Below, piece by piece: positions 16,515 through 25,399 of a stretch of 64,000 nucleotides of DNA; positions within the stretch are counted from its first letter, which is position 1; each line of letters opens with the position of its first letter. The translations under genes were made by a program, and so were the position numbers. Under the pieces are notes generated by a model. It saw only the letters and a list, made by a program, of their open reading frames with translations. It was not told the DNA's origin and made no database searches. The stretch is from the NCBI RefSeq assembly GCF_014170335.1, contig NZ_LZZS01000026.1:124001-188000 (forward strand), given 5' to 3'. This DNA comes from Achromobacter sp. UMC46. Lineage in GTDB: Bacteria > Pseudomonadota > Gammaproteobacteria > Burkholderiales > Burkholderiaceae_B.

Positions 16515-17735
16515 CTAGCGGCTGATGACTACGCTGTCTTCCATCACGATGCGGTAGCGGTTGCGCAGATCCAGCACATAGGTGAAGTTCGACGTGCCGG
16601 TGGCGGCTTTGCCGCGTGCCGGGCTGGATACTTTGTAGTCGTAAATGCCTACGACCTTGCACATCTGGTCCTTGCACTGCGCCTTCAGCGTGCTCTGGTC
16701 GACCACGAAGCGGCGGATGGGCCAGCGGGCGAAGTAGGCTTGCTTGTCGGCCAGGATCTCGGACTTGGGCCGCGTCTTCTTGAAGTAGTCGACCGTGTCC
16801 GCGTAGAACTCGCGCGTGAAGTTCATCGATTCTTCATTCGTGCCGCTGCCCGCCTGGATCATCAAGGCCGCCGCGTTGATCGCTTTCTGCTCGTCGGAAA
16901 TCGCGGCCGGCGCGGTTTCCTTTTTCATGTACGGGTTGGCCACGGGTGCCGCGCCGCCATGCGCCGTTTGAGCCGGTGCCGGTGCCGGTGCCGGAGCCGG
17001 CGCCGGCGTCTGGGCCTGCGCCGGCGCGGAGACAGGTGTAGCCGCCGGCGCATTGGCCTGGCCGCCCCCCGCGCCACGCGGCGGCGGACTGTTCTGCGCC
17101 ACCTGCGTCTGGCCGGTGCGGTTGATGCCGTACTTGGCGATTTCCTGCGGCGTGAAGAAATACATCTCTTTGGACGGCGTGCTGAACATGATGCCCAGCA
17201 CATCGGCCGACACGCCGTACTTCGGCAGCGTGGCGACGATATCCGACACGCCGAACTGGGCTTGCTCGCCCGTCATTTCCGGCGCGGAGATCTGATGCAC
17301 GCCCAACCGGCCTTCGGCCAGGCGCTGGCGGCCGGCAAAGTACACGAACGCGCACGCCGATGCGCAGTAGCTGTCTTTGGGAATGAACGTGTTCAGCCCG
17401 CGCTCGTAGACCTCTTCGGCCACGACCAGCCCGATATGCACCAGCCCGCCGCCATTGTTCTGCAGGATCAGGGTGCCGATCGAGGGATGCTCGCGCAGCG
17501 CCTTTTTCAGGTTCAGCATGTCGTTGGCGCCGACCCCCGTGTGATAGATCAGCAGGTTGGGCGCGCTGGGGAAGTAGACGAACGGCCCGTAGCGCTCCGC
17601 CTCTTCCGCCGGCGCCTTCGGCTGCGCGGAGGCCGGCTGTTGCGCCGGAGCCTGGGCCTGGGCCGGGGCGGCCGCGATGCCGCCCAGGGGCAGCGCCACG
17701 CACATTCCAAAAGCCGTTAGTTTTCTTTTCAGCAT
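16515..17735 (-). CDS. Periplasmic ClpP/crotonase-fold protein (COG3904-like) with Pro/Ala linker
   Basis: A 406-residue exported protein (signal about 1-27). Residues about 45-220 follow the COG3904 pattern of secreted ClpP-like proteins: TLILQNNGGGLVHIGLVVAEEVYERGL, then the catalytic-type SYCASACAFVYFAGRQR and a GVHQI strand. A long Ala/Pro/Gln-rich linker follows (about 225-285). A C-terminal domain of about 110 residues with ALMIQAGSG and FTREFYADTVDYF resembles an NTF2/SnoaL-like fold. The protease role is inferred from the CASAC motif; no substrate is known. It leads a minus-strand pair with the LprI-like gene. The 352-bp space upstream holds its promoter region and a terminator at 18003-18045. 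Confidence 0.78.
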   Translation of the reverse strand: MLKRKLTAFGMCVALPLGGIAAAPAQAQAPAQQPASAQPKAPAEEAERYGPFVYFPSAPNLLIYHTGVGANDMLNLKKALREHPSIGTLILQNNGGGLVHIGLVVAEEVYERGLNTFIPKDSYCASACAFVYFAGRQRLAEGRLGVHQISAPEMTGEQAQFGVSDIVATLPKYGVSADVLGIMFSTPSKEMYFFTPQEIAKYGINRTGQTQVAQNSPPPRGAGGGQANAPAATPVSAPAQAQTPAPAPAPAPAPAQTAHGGAAPVANPYMKKETAPAAISDEQKAINAAALMIQAGSGTNEESMNFTREFYADTVDYFKKTRPKSEILADKQAYFARWPIRRFVVDQSTLKAQCKDQMCKVVGIYDYKVSSPARGKAATGTSNFTYVLDLRNRYRIVMEDSVVISR

Positions 17736-18002
17736 CGGTTCTGTTCTATCGCGAGTAGAGAAATGGAAATGGGCATTTCTCGGCCTGGGCCGCCGGAAGG
17801 GAAAACCTCCCTTCGCACCCTTAAAGGCGCAAATTTATCAGTCTTTGCGCTTCAAGCGCTTGTCGCAGGGAATTGTGTGACCTTGGAACGTCACTTTGAC
17901 CGATGGCGCCCTGCGGTTCGCCTTGCGGTGGAACACGGCATCGATGGGGTTGCCATGGCGTGAATATCGCGCCGACCCCGAGGTATCGTATCCCGTAAAA
18001 AA

Positions 18003-18045
18003 CTGAAAACCCGCATTCCCCTGGCAGGGGGAAGCGGGTTTTCAG
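18003..18045 (-). terminator. Rho-independent terminator of the nitroreductase gene
   Basis: A perfect 12-bp stem CTGAAAACCCGC / GCGGGTTTTCAG (18003-18014 with 18034-18045) contains a second nested pairing of CCCC with GGGG. The minus-strand reading places the T-run after the stem, 43 bases after the nitroreductase stop; it could act in both directions. Confidence 0.85.
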
Positions 18046-18087
18046 CCTGTGATTATCCGGACGCCGATCAGCGTCCCGGTGATCCGA

Positions 18088-18687
18088 TCAGCCGACCACG
18101 CGGAAGCGCTCGGCGTCGTCCATGAAGCCCTTGTCGCTGAAGCCGTTTTCGTTCGAACCGAACGGCATTTGCGCACGCAGCTTCCACGAAGCCGGAATCT
18201 TCCATTCGCTTGCCACCACGCCGTCGATCAGCGGGTTGTAGTGTTGCAGGCTGGCGCCGACGCCGGCGTTGGCCAGCGCGGTCCAGACCGACAGCTGGGC
18301 CATGCCGCCCGCCTGTTCCGACCACACCGGGAAGTTGTCGGCGTACAGGGCGAACTTTTCCTGCAGGCTGCGGACGACGTCGTCATCTTCGAAGAACAGC
18401 ACCGTGCCCACGCCGGCGGCAAAGCTCTTGAGCTTGGCTTCGGTCTTGTCGAAACCTTCGGCAGGCGCGACCTTGCGCACGGCTTCGATCGCCAGGTCCC
18501 AGAGCTTGACGCTTTCAGCGCCGAACAGGATCACCGCGCGCGAACTTTGCGAATTGAACGACGAGGGGCTGTGCTTGATCGCGTCCTGGATCAGGGTCGC
18601 CAGTTCCTCTTTGGAGGCCGACAGGTTGCGGCCCAGCGAATATTGGGTGCGGCGCTTCTTGAGGGCGTCGAGATAAGCGTTGCTCAT
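18088..18687 (-). CDS. Frm2/CinD-type nitroreductase family protein
   Basis: A 199-residue FMN-dependent nitroreductase-fold protein. The N-terminus YLDALKKRRTQYSLGRNL and the following IKHSPSSFNSQSSRAVILFG are characteristic of the Frm2 / CinD subgroup (copper-induced nitroreductase of Lactococcus and fungal Frm2), which uses NAD(P)H to reduce nitro or quinone compounds and is tied to oxidative or metal stress. LQHYNPLID corresponds to the family's C-terminal cofactor region. It is a single-gene unit with its own terminator. The reading frame is complete and the start has GGTTATATTC upstream, with no strong Shine-Dalgarno. Confidence 0.88.
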   Translation of the reverse strand: MSNAYLDALKKRRTQYSLGRNLSASKEELATLIQDAIKHSPSSFNSQSSRAVILFGAESVKLWDLAIEAVRKVAPAEGFDKTEAKLKSFAAGVGTVLFFEDDDVVRSLQEKFALYADNFPVWSEQAGGMAQLSVWTALANAGVGASLQHYNPLIDGVVASEWKIPASWKLRAQMPFGSNENGFSDKGFMDDAERFRVVG

Positions 18688-18853
18688 AAGAATATAACCT
18701 TTCGACCAGTAGATAGAGGGATGGTATGCGAGGCGATTCTACCGGCCCGCCCGTGACGGGAAAACCCATTCAAGTCAAAAATCCGGAGATTGGGGTCGGA
18801 ACAAACTGTTCTATTCATGAACCCAATAGGGCAGCCAGCACGGTCATTCGACG

Positions 18854-19777
18854 CTATTGCTGCGCTTGCTGCCCGATGGCAGCCAGCATCCATTCCCGGA
18901 ACGCCTGCACGCGGGGATCCGCCACGCCGCCCGCCGGGTACACCAGGTGGTAGGCGTACTCCGGCGCCACCCGCACGCCCACGTCGAACAGCCGGACCAG
19001 TCTGCCAGCCTGCACGTCGCGGTCTACGAGCTCCCACTCCACGAGTCCCACGGCCCCGCCGTCGATCACGGCCTGCACCACGTGGCTGGATTCGGTGAAG
19101 GCGACGCTACGGCTGTCGTCGAAGTCCTTGATGCCCGCTGCCGCCATCCACATCGGCCAGTTCGGCCAGACCACGCCGCCCGGTTTGCAGTCCACATAGC
19201 AAAGCGTGTGTGCAAACAAATCGCGCGGCATCTTCAACGCCGGGCCGGTCCGCAGCAGCGCCGGGCTGCATACGGGGACTACCACGGTGTGGAACAGGCG
19301 ATGCGCGATCGCCTCGCCGTATTGCCCCGCGCCGAAACGGATCGCCATGTCCACATCGTCGGCGTCGAAATCCCGCACCTCGTCGCTGATATCGAACGTC
19401 AATTCCAGCCCGGGATACGCAGCCCGAAACTGCGGCAGCCTGGGCAACAGCCAATTGGTGGCGAATCGCGCACCCACCGACAGGCGCAGATGTTCCGATT
19501 TGCGGCTGATGCGCCTGGCTTTGGCGGCCGCGCGCTGCAGCGTTTCCAACGCATCGGCCGCCGCCTCGAACAGGATCGAACCGGCAGGCGTCAACTGAAT
19601 GCTGCGGCTGCTGCGGGTGAACAGCACGATATCCAACTGGTCTTCGATCTCTTTGATCTGATACCTGACGGCTGCCGGCGTCAGCCCGACTTCGTGGGCG
19701 GCCCGCGTGAAGTTCAGGTGGCGCGCGGCGGCTACAAATGTTCGAAGGGCACGCGTGCCGGGCAGCAATCGATTCAT
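18854..19777 (-). CDS. LysR-family regulator, GcvA-like
   Basis: A 307-residue LysR-type regulator of the GcvA-like branch, recognised by ALRTFVAAARHLNFTRAAHEVGLTPAAVRYQIKEIE, the DDVDMAIRFGAGQY stretch and the HRLFHTVVVPVCSPALL stretch in the effector domain. The start MNRLLPGTRALRTF was chosen because it matches the family. An ATG 30 codons upstream would add an unusual AT-rich leader. It is divergent from the class IV aminotransferase gene (110 bp between starts) and is its likely regulator. Confidence 0.9.
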   Translation of the reverse strand: MNRLLPGTRALRTFVAAARHLNFTRAAHEVGLTPAAVRYQIKEIEDQLDIVLFTRSSRSIQLTPAGSILFEAAADALETLQRAAAKARRISRKSEHLRLSVGARFATNWLLPRLPQFRAAYPGLELTFDISDEVRDFDADDVDMAIRFGAGQYGEAIAHRLFHTVVVPVCSPALLRTGPALKMPRDLFAHTLCYVDCKPGGVVWPNWPMWMAAAGIKDFDDSRSVAFTESSHVVQAVIDGGAVGLVEWELVDRDVQAGRLVRLFDVGVRVAPEYAYHLVYPAGGVADPRVQAFREWMLAAIGQQAQQ

Positions 19778-19887
19778 GATCTTCAAGCGAAATTTAACGA
19801 TTAGATGAAAATTACTCGTTTCCCCTGGGATATTCAATTGGGGATAGTAGAAGCACTTGATGATCAACCCTTTCCAGGAGCTTCCCT

Positions 19888-20706
19888 ATGTCAGCCACCC
19901 CGCCCTCTAACTTCGTCGCGCACCGCAACGGCCAGCCCGCCACCTTGCAGGACCTGACGCCCTTGGCGTTTGCCGGCTACGCCCACTTCACCGCCATGCA
20001 GGTGCGGGACGGACGCGTGCGGGGGCTGGACCTGCATCTGGCGCGGCTGCGCGCGGCATCGATCGAGATGTACGGGCAGGCATTGCCGGACGAGCGGGTC
20101 CTGGCGGCGCTGCAGGCGGCGATACAGGCCGGGCCTGCGGATGTCTCGCTGGTGGCCACGGTGTATTCGCCCGCCGGCGAATTCACCGTGGCCGGACCCG
20201 AGGTGCAGCCGGAGCTGCTGGTGCGGACCGGCGCGCCCTCTACCGGCCCGCGCGGCCCGCTGGCGCTGGCGGCGATCCCGCATGAGCGGATGCTGCCTTC
20301 CGTGAAGCATGTGGGTGAAGTGGCCAAGACCTATCTGTTGCGCCAGGCGGCCGCGCAAGGATTCGATGACGCGGCGTTCGTGGACCGGCAAGGCCGCCTG
20401 AGCGAAGCCTCGATCTGGAACTTGGCATTCTGGGACGGCGAAGCCGTCGTGTGGCCCGATGCGGCGATGCTGACCGGCACGACCATGGGCATCGTGCGGC
20501 GCCAGCTGGACCGGATTGGCGTGCCGCAATGCGTCCAGGCCGTCACGCCGGAAAGCGTCCGAGACCTGCGGGGCGCCGTCGTCATGAATTCGTGGACGCC
20601 CGGCGTTGCGGTGAATCGGATCGGCTCAGCCGCCTTGCCCGCCGCGCCCCGCTTCATGGAATTGCTGCATGCGGCCTATCAGGCGGAAGCGCCGGTATCG
20701 CCTTGA
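19888..20706 (+). CDS. Class IV aminotransferase / aminodeoxychorismate-lyase-fold protein
   Basis: A 272-residue PLP-dependent fold-type IV enzyme (branched-chain aminotransferase, D-alanine transaminase and aminodeoxychorismate lyase family). The probable PLP lysine is Lys140 in PSVKHVGEVAKTYLL, followed by DDAAFVDRQGRLSEASIWNL, where the conserved Glu sits, and LTGTTMGIVRRQL. Substrate specificity cannot be assigned; family members of this form in Burkholderiales are annotated simply as aminotransferase class IV. CCAGGAGC lies about 9 bases before the ATG. It is a single gene opposite a LysR regulator. Confidence 0.88.
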   Translation: MSATPPSNFVAHRNGQPATLQDLTPLAFAGYAHFTAMQVRDGRVRGLDLHLARLRAASIEMYGQALPDERVLAALQAAIQAGPADVSLVATVYSPAGEFTVAGPEVQPELLVRTGAPSTGPRGPLALAAIPHERMLPSVKHVGEVAKTYLLRQAAAQGFDDAAFVDRQGRLSEASIWNLAFWDGEAVVWPDAAMLTGTTMGIVRRQLDRIGVPQCVQAVTPESVRDLRGAVVMNSWTPGVAVNRIGSAALPAAPRFMELLHAAYQAEAPVSP

Positions 20707-20732
20707 GCACGGTGGTGCCCGCCGTGGCCGAA

Positions 20733-21698
20733 TCAATCCGCCCGGAATCCCGTCGCTTTCACGACGTCGGACCAACGCTTGGATTCCGCGGCCAGCAGGG
20801 CTTGCAGCGCCTGTCTGTCCGACCCGACCACCACGAAGCCGGCCTCGCCCAGGCTGCGCACGGCGGCGGGCTGGGCGAGGGCCCGGGCGCTGTCTTTCTG
20901 CAAGCGGTCCAGCACGGCGTCCGGCGTGCCGGCGGGTGCGAACAGCGCGAACCAGGCGCCGAAGTTGATCGCGGGCAGACCGCGTTCGCCAAACGTCGGC
21001 ACCGCCGCTAGCGCCGGCGACCGTTGCGCGCCGGTGATCGCCAGCGCGCGCAGCTTGCCGCCCTGCACTTGCGGAACCGCCAGCGCCGTCGTCACGAACG
21101 CAGCCTGGACCGCCCCCGACACCAGGCCCGACACGGCATCGCCCGTGGAACGGTAATGGATGGCCTCGATCTTCATGCCAGCTTCGCGGGCGAACAGCTC
21201 GGCTCCGAAATGCCCGGGCGTGCCCGCGCCGAAGGTCGCGAAGTTAAGACGGTCAGCCGTCTTCCTGCCGCCGTCGATGAAGGCAGCCAGATCCTGATAC
21301 GGGGAATCGGCCGGCACCACCAGCACGAAGTCGGCGCGCACCACTTCAGAGATCGGCGCGAAATCACGCGCGGGGTCGTAGTTCAGGTTGCGGTAGGTGG
21401 CAGGGGAAATGCTGATGGAGCCGACCTCGCCCAGCAGCAGGGTCTGCCCGTCGGCCGGGCTGCGTGCCACCGTCTGCGCGGCGATCTGCCCGCCCGCGCC
21501 CACCTTGTTTTCCACCACCACGCTTTCGCCCAGCAGCGGCCCCATGTGCTGCGACAACGTGCGCGCCACGATGTCCGGCCCCGTTCCAGGCGGAAAGCCC
21601 ACGTTCAAACGCACGGGACCATTGGGAAACTGCGCCATCGCCGCGATCGGCACGCACAGCAGGAAACCGCCCAACAGGCGGCGCAACGTCGATGTCAT
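20733..21698 (-). CDS. Bug-family (TctC) tripartite tricarboxylate receptor
   Basis: A 321-residue periplasmic receptor with signal peptide ending PIAAMAQ and the family motifs VRLNVGFPPGTGPDIVART, ENKVGAGGQIAAQTV and AIHYRSTGDAVSGLVSG. It is the last gene of the minus-strand run monooxygenase - DUF3237 - Bug, with 51 bases to the DUF3237 gene. The likely role is to capture an aromatic or other carboxylic acid that the monooxygenase then attacks. Confidence 0.92.
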   Translation of the reverse strand: MTSTLRRLLGGFLLCVPIAAMAQFPNGPVRLNVGFPPGTGPDIVARTLSQHMGPLLGESVVVENKVGAGGQIAAQTVARSPADGQTLLLGEVGSISISPATYRNLNYDPARDFAPISEVVRADFVLVVPADSPYQDLAAFIDGGRKTADRLNFATFGAGTPGHFGAELFAREAGMKIEAIHYRSTGDAVSGLVSGAVQAAFVTTALAVPQVQGGKLRALAITGAQRSPALAAVPTFGERGLPAINFGAWFALFAPAGTPDAVLDRLQKDSARALAQPAAVRSLGEAGFVVVGSDRQALQALLAAESKRWSDVVKATGFRAD

Positions 21699-21749
21699 GG
21701 TTGTCTCCGGGTTGTTTTCGGTATTCTTGCCGCGGCCGACGCCGCGGGT

Positions 21750-22226
21750 TCAGCAGATGCGGTAGAAGCGCAATTCGACGCGGTCGGGGTAGCGCGCGCC
21801 CGTGCCGATGAACAGGCTTTCGTTCATCCAGCCCAAGGCCGGCGACGCGGTTTCAAAGCGCGGGTAGCTGCGGAAGTAGATGCGGGCGGGGTCCACGGCT
21901 TCGCCGCGCACCAGGCGGGCGATGTCGTCGGCGTGGCCCGTGCGGATGCCGGTGTTCTCGACGTAGATGCGTTCGCCATCGGGCGTTTCGATGACGTAGC
22001 GCGCGTGGATGTCGGTGTAGGTGGCCGAACGGATCACCTGGAAATCCGCGCCGCCCGGCAGGACCCTGCCGCGAAGGCGCGGCCCGTCCACCGTGCCGCC
22101 CGTAATCGGAATGACGCGCCGGCAGCCTTGCGGCGTGTCGCCCACTTCCTGCGGCGCGCCTACCTCGACCACCACGGTGGCCACATGTTCCAGCTGCGGC
22201 GCCAACGGGTCGGTATTGTTGTTCAT
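21750..22226 (-). CDS. DUF3237 domain protein
   Basis: A 158-residue DUF3237 protein, a beta-barrel family of unknown biochemistry often found beside aromatic-degradation and FAD-monooxygenase genes. Visible marks are LEHVATVVVEVGAPQEVGDT, GRRVIPITGG-like and GPRLRGRVLPGGADFQ, and the DIHARYVIETPDGERIYVEN stretch. The start ATG overlaps the stop of the upstream monooxygenase gene by 4 bases (ATGA), so the two are translationally coupled. The conserved pairing suggests it handles the monooxygenase product or substrate; this is inference. Confidence 0.9.
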   Translation of the reverse strand: MNNNTDPLAPQLEHVATVVVEVGAPQEVGDTPQGCRRVIPITGGTVDGPRLRGRVLPGGADFQVIRSATYTDIHARYVIETPDGERIYVENTGIRTGHADDIARLVRGEAVDPARIYFRSYPRFETASPALGWMNESLFIGTGARYPDRVELRFYRIC

Positions 22227-23488
22227 GGTGCTTCCCCCCGGCTCTTCTGCACGGTGGCGGGATCGAATCCCGCGAGTTGTTTGTAGCGCAACGATACCGC
22301 CGCCAGCTCCTGCGGCGCGATCACGTCCCCAATGTCGGCAAACCCTTCGGGCGCGCGCTCTTCGGCCATCTGCATCACCTGTTCCGGCCCGTTCAAGCGG
22401 TTGCGCAGGACGATGCCCGCCGTGCGGGGCAGGCGCTCGGCCTCGTATTCCAGCAGGGCGGTTTGCGGCGTGCGCACCGCGCCGCTGGCCGCTTGCGCCA
22501 GCCAATCCGACAGGCAGCGCGCATCCAGGATCGCCTGCGCCGACCCGTTCGATCCGATGGGATACATGGGGTGCGCGGCGTCGCCCAGCAAGGTCACGCG
22601 CCCCCGCGTCCAGCGCGGCAAAGGGTCGCGGTCGACCAGCGGGAATTCGTAGATCGCCTGCGCGCCGTCGATGATGGCGGGGATATCGATCCAGTCCCAG
22701 CGCCAATCGGCGAAGCGGTCCGCAAAGACCGACTTGTCCACCTGCCGGTTCCAATCGGTGGCGGGCAGCTCGGCGCCGGGCACGGCCAGCTCGGCGATCC
22801 AATTGATCAACGACCGCCCCTGGCGGCGCAGCGGTTCCGAAATCGGATAGCAGACGAATTTCTGGTCTTGATGCCCCGCCATGAACATGCTGCGGCCGTC
22901 CAGATACGGCGGCGCCTCGGTCACGGCGCGCCACAGCATGCGCCCGGAGAAGCGCGGCTCGTCGCCCGCCGGATGCAATTGGCGGCGCAACGCCGAATGG
23001 ATGCCGTCGGCGCCCACCAGGATGTCGGCGCGCACGCGCTGCAACACCCCGTCCGACCGGCGCCGGAAATGCGCCATGACGCCGGAAGCATCCTGTTCCG
23101 CGGCCTCCAGCACGCTGCCCGTGACAATGGCGTCGTCGCCCAGCCGCTCGCGCACCGTCTGCGCGAGCAGCATCTGGAATTCCCCACGATGCACCGAAAA
23201 CTGCGGCAGCGGATACCCCGCCTCCCGGCCGCGCGGCTCGCGCCAGATTGGCTGGCCGAACTTGTTGTAGTAGTGCAGCTGCGAAGTCTCGATGGCGCGC
23301 TCGGCCAGACCGGGCATCAAACCCAGCTGTTCCAGTTCACTGACCGCGTGCGGCAGCAGATTGATGCCCACGCCCAAGGCCTTAAGTTCCTGCGCGCTTT
23401 CATGGACGCGGCAATCGATGCCGCGCCGATGCAGCATCAAGGCGAGCGTCAGCCCGCCGATGCCGGCGCCGGCGATGACGATTTGCAT
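22223..23488 (-). CDS. FAD-dependent aromatic monooxygenase (salicylate-hydroxylase-like)
   Basis: A 421-residue class A flavoprotein monooxygenase. It shows the FAD-binding GAGIGGLTLALMLHRRG at the extreme N-terminus, the DG motif LVGADGIHSALRRQL, and the second FAD site TLLGDAAHPMYPIGSNGSAQ. Such enzymes hydroxylate aromatic acids or N-heterocycles using NAD(P)H and O2. It heads the three-gene operon with DUF3237 and a Bug receptor. A perfect palindrome (23506-23526) lies just before its start, and a MarR-type gene is divergent, so it is probably repressed by that MarR protein until a substrate binds. Confidence 0.92.
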   Translation of the reverse strand: MQIVIAGAGIGGLTLALMLHRRGIDCRVHESAQELKALGVGINLLPHAVSELEQLGLMPGLAERAIETSQLHYYNKFGQPIWREPRGREAGYPLPQFSVHRGEFQMLLAQTVRERLGDDAIVTGSVLEAAEQDASGVMAHFRRRSDGVLQRVRADILVGADGIHSALRRQLHPAGDEPRFSGRMLWRAVTEAPPYLDGRSMFMAGHQDQKFVCYPISEPLRRQGRSLINWIAELAVPGAELPATDWNRQVDKSVFADRFADWRWDWIDIPAIIDGAQAIYEFPLVDRDPLPRWTRGRVTLLGDAAHPMYPIGSNGSAQAILDARCLSDWLAQAASGAVRTPQTALLEYEAERLPRTAGIVLRNRLNGPEQVMQMAEERAPEGFADIGDVIAPQELAAVSLRYKQLAGFDPATVQKSRGEAP

Positions 23489-23505
23489 GTCTGCTCCTGA
23501 TTTTA

Positions 23506-23526
23506 TTTGTTATGCAACATAACAAA
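23506..23526. promoter_or_regulatory. MarR-type operator between the monooxygenase operon and its MarR gene
   Basis: TTTGTTATG (23506-23514) and CATAACAAA (23518-23526) form a perfect 9+9 inverted repeat with 3-base spacer CAA. It is 18 bases upstream of the monooxygenase start and 128 bases upstream of the MarR start. Size, symmetry and position fit a MarR dimer site that controls both genes. Confidence 0.8.
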
Positions 23527-23654
23527 ATCCGGACGTTTTCCGCACCCCGGGGATTTCCCGTAATGCGCTAGCGCGGCGACACTGGGTGCATTAGTGTTGA
23601 GGCCCCTTGTCGAGGCCCGCTCAAGCGACGGCCCCAGAACCGCGATCCCGCCCC

Positions 23655-24146
23655 ATGTCCAGAGCCGCATCCCAACGCCCCCGGCGCCCCGCCGCGCGTG
23701 GCGAGCATTTCGACCCGCACGTCCCCGGCATCCAATACGGCGCGCTGGACGACCTGGTGGGCTACGCCATCCGGCGCGCCCAGATCGTGATCTACGAAGA
23801 CTTTCTGAATGCGCTGGCGCCATGGGACATCACGCCCCAGCGCTTTTCGTCTCTGACGCTGATCGCGGCCAACGCCAACCTGAAGCTGACGGATCTGGCG
23901 CGCCTTCTGGGCATCGCGCGGTCGGGGGCCGTGCAGATCGTCGACCAATTGCAGGACCTGGGTTATGTCGAACGGCACGAGGCCGAACACGACAAGCGCG
24001 CGTATTCGCTGGCGATGACCCCGGAGGGCGAAAAGATATTGGCCGAGATCACGCTGGCGGTCAAAGCGCATGACGCGCGAATCAGCACCCGATTGGGCGC
24101 CGCGGAAAAGCGCCAATTGATCGGATTGCTGGGCAAGCTCGGGTAG
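23655..24146 (+). CDS. MarR-family transcriptional regulator
   Basis: A 163-residue MarR protein with a basic N-terminal tail (RAASQRPRRPAARGE). The winged helix-turn-helix reads ANLKLTDLARLLGIARSGAVQIVDQLQDLGYVERHEAEHDKRAYSLAMTPEG, with the typical D-x-R wing. It is divergent from the FAD monooxygenase operon with the palindrome between them. The start was set at the first ATG; a TTG 16 codons upstream would also be in frame. The effector is presumably the aromatic substrate of the neighbouring monooxygenase. Confidence 0.92.
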   Translation: MSRAASQRPRRPAARGEHFDPHVPGIQYGALDDLVGYAIRRAQIVIYEDFLNALAPWDITPQRFSSLTLIAANANLKLTDLARLLGIARSGAVQIVDQLQDLGYVERHEAEHDKRAYSLAMTPEGEKILAEITLAVKAHDARISTRLGAAEKRQLIGLLGKLG

Positions 24147-24218
24147 CAGGGCCGGCGGGGCTAGACGGATCACGGTGATACGATCATCGGCAAGCCCTCA
24201 GACCAAGGAAGCCGCCTT

Positions 24219-24998
24219 ATGTCCCGTTCAAATCCTGCCGACGCCCCGCTTGCCACCGGCCGACGCCGCCTGGCGCTGGACAGCGTGCACAACGCCCGCG
24301 ACCTGGGCGGCCTGACGGGCGCGGACGGACGGCGGCTGCGCGACGGCAAGCTCTTTCGCAGCGGCAACCCCGGGCGCGCCAACGCCGCAGACCTTGAATT
24401 CCTGAGCGGGCTGGGGTTGGAGGCCGTCATTGATTTCCGTGCCGACAGCGAGAAAGCGCAGGACGAACCGAATTTCGGAAAACGCTTCCCCTGGATTGCC
24501 TCGCCCGTACTGGACGGGAACATGGCGATGGCCGTGCTGTTGCCCAAACTGCGCGAGAGCACGCAGGCGGCGGCAAACGCCATGATGGTGGACATCTACC
24601 GCGACTTCCCGTCCCGCTACCAGGCCCCCTTCGGCACCTTCCTGCAAACGGCCGCCACCGGAAAGACGTTGCTGTTCCACTGCACCGCCGGCAAGGACCG
24701 CACCGGTTTCGCCTCGTTGCTGCTGCTGTCGGCGCTGGGCGTCCCGCAGGACGACATCGTGGCGAACTACCTGGAATCGAACCATTGGAACGCGCGGTTC
24801 TTCACGGAGATCCTGGCCAAATCCGCGGAACGCGGCGTACGGGACGACGTGATGATGCCGCTGCTGGAAGTCGCGCCCGCCTACCTGGACGCATCCGTGC
24901 AGGCGATCGATCAGGGGTTCGGCGGCATGGACCGCTACCTGCGTGACGTGCTGAAAGTGGATGTGGACGTCTTGCGCGGCCACTATCTGGAAGGTTGA
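24219..24998 (+). CDS. Tyrosine-protein phosphatase, PtpB/Y_phosphatase3 type
   Basis: A 259-residue phosphatase of the MptpB-like family. The P-loop is HCTAGKDRTG with catalytic Cys155, in the HCxxGKDR form shared with lipid/dual-specificity phosphatases. The N-terminal NARDLGGLTGADGRRLRDGKLFRSGN and DFRADSEKAQDEPN segments are also typical. Members act on phosphotyrosine, Ser/Thr and phosphoinositides; several are secreted by intracellular pathogens, but no signal peptide is visible here. An AAGGAAGCC site is upstream. It stands next to the MarR gene in the same direction and may be an independent unit. Confidence 0.9.
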   Translation: MSRSNPADAPLATGRRRLALDSVHNARDLGGLTGADGRRLRDGKLFRSGNPGRANAADLEFLSGLGLEAVIDFRADSEKAQDEPNFGKRFPWIASPVLDGNMAMAVLLPKLRESTQAAANAMMVDIYRDFPSRYQAPFGTFLQTAATGKTLLFHCTAGKDRTGFASLLLLSALGVPQDDIVANYLESNHWNARFFTEILAKSAERGVRDDVMMPLLEVAPAYLDASVQAIDQGFGGMDRYLRDVLKVDVDVLRGHYLEG

Positions 24999-25041
24999 GG
25001 CACGCCGCAGCCGCGGGCGTCACTATCCAAGGATCGAAACC

Positions 25042-25347
25042 ATGCTGAAAGACCGCCGATTCCAAATATGGTTCGCCGTTTTCGCGCTGGTCGCCGGCAC
25101 GTTGATCGCCTTGCTGTGGCCGAAAAGCTCGGGCTACCCGTCCATCGGCGGCGGCGGCTACGACTTGTCGAATTGGGTCTACACGCTGGGCTTGCTGGCA
25201 TTCACCGGCGTGTGGTCGCTGGTCGCGATAGCGATCGCCCTGGGCCGGGACGATGCCCATGCGGCAAAGCGCGCCTATTGGCTGGCCGCCATCGGCGCCG
25301 TCACCTTCGTGGCCTCGGCAGTGGCGTTCGGCCATCATGTGACGTAG
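25042..25347 (+). CDS. Small three-helix membrane protein, unknown function
   Basis: A 101-residue protein with hydrophobic segments at about residues 10-25, 42-62 and 76-96, and a short Gly-rich loop (SIGGGGYDLSNW) between the first two. I recognise no family. AAGGATCG precedes the ATG. It follows the phosphatase gene by 43 bases in the same direction and may share its transcript. Codon use is like the core. Confidence 0.65.
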   Translation: MLKDRRFQIWFAVFALVAGTLIALLWPKSSGYPSIGGGGYDLSNWVYTLGLLAFTGVWSLVAIAIALGRDDAHAAKRAYWLAAIGAVTFVASAVAFGHHVT

Positions 25348-25399
25348 GCGCTGCGCATCGTCAGCCTGCGCAAGGCAAATTCGAGAGCGGTGAACCTAT

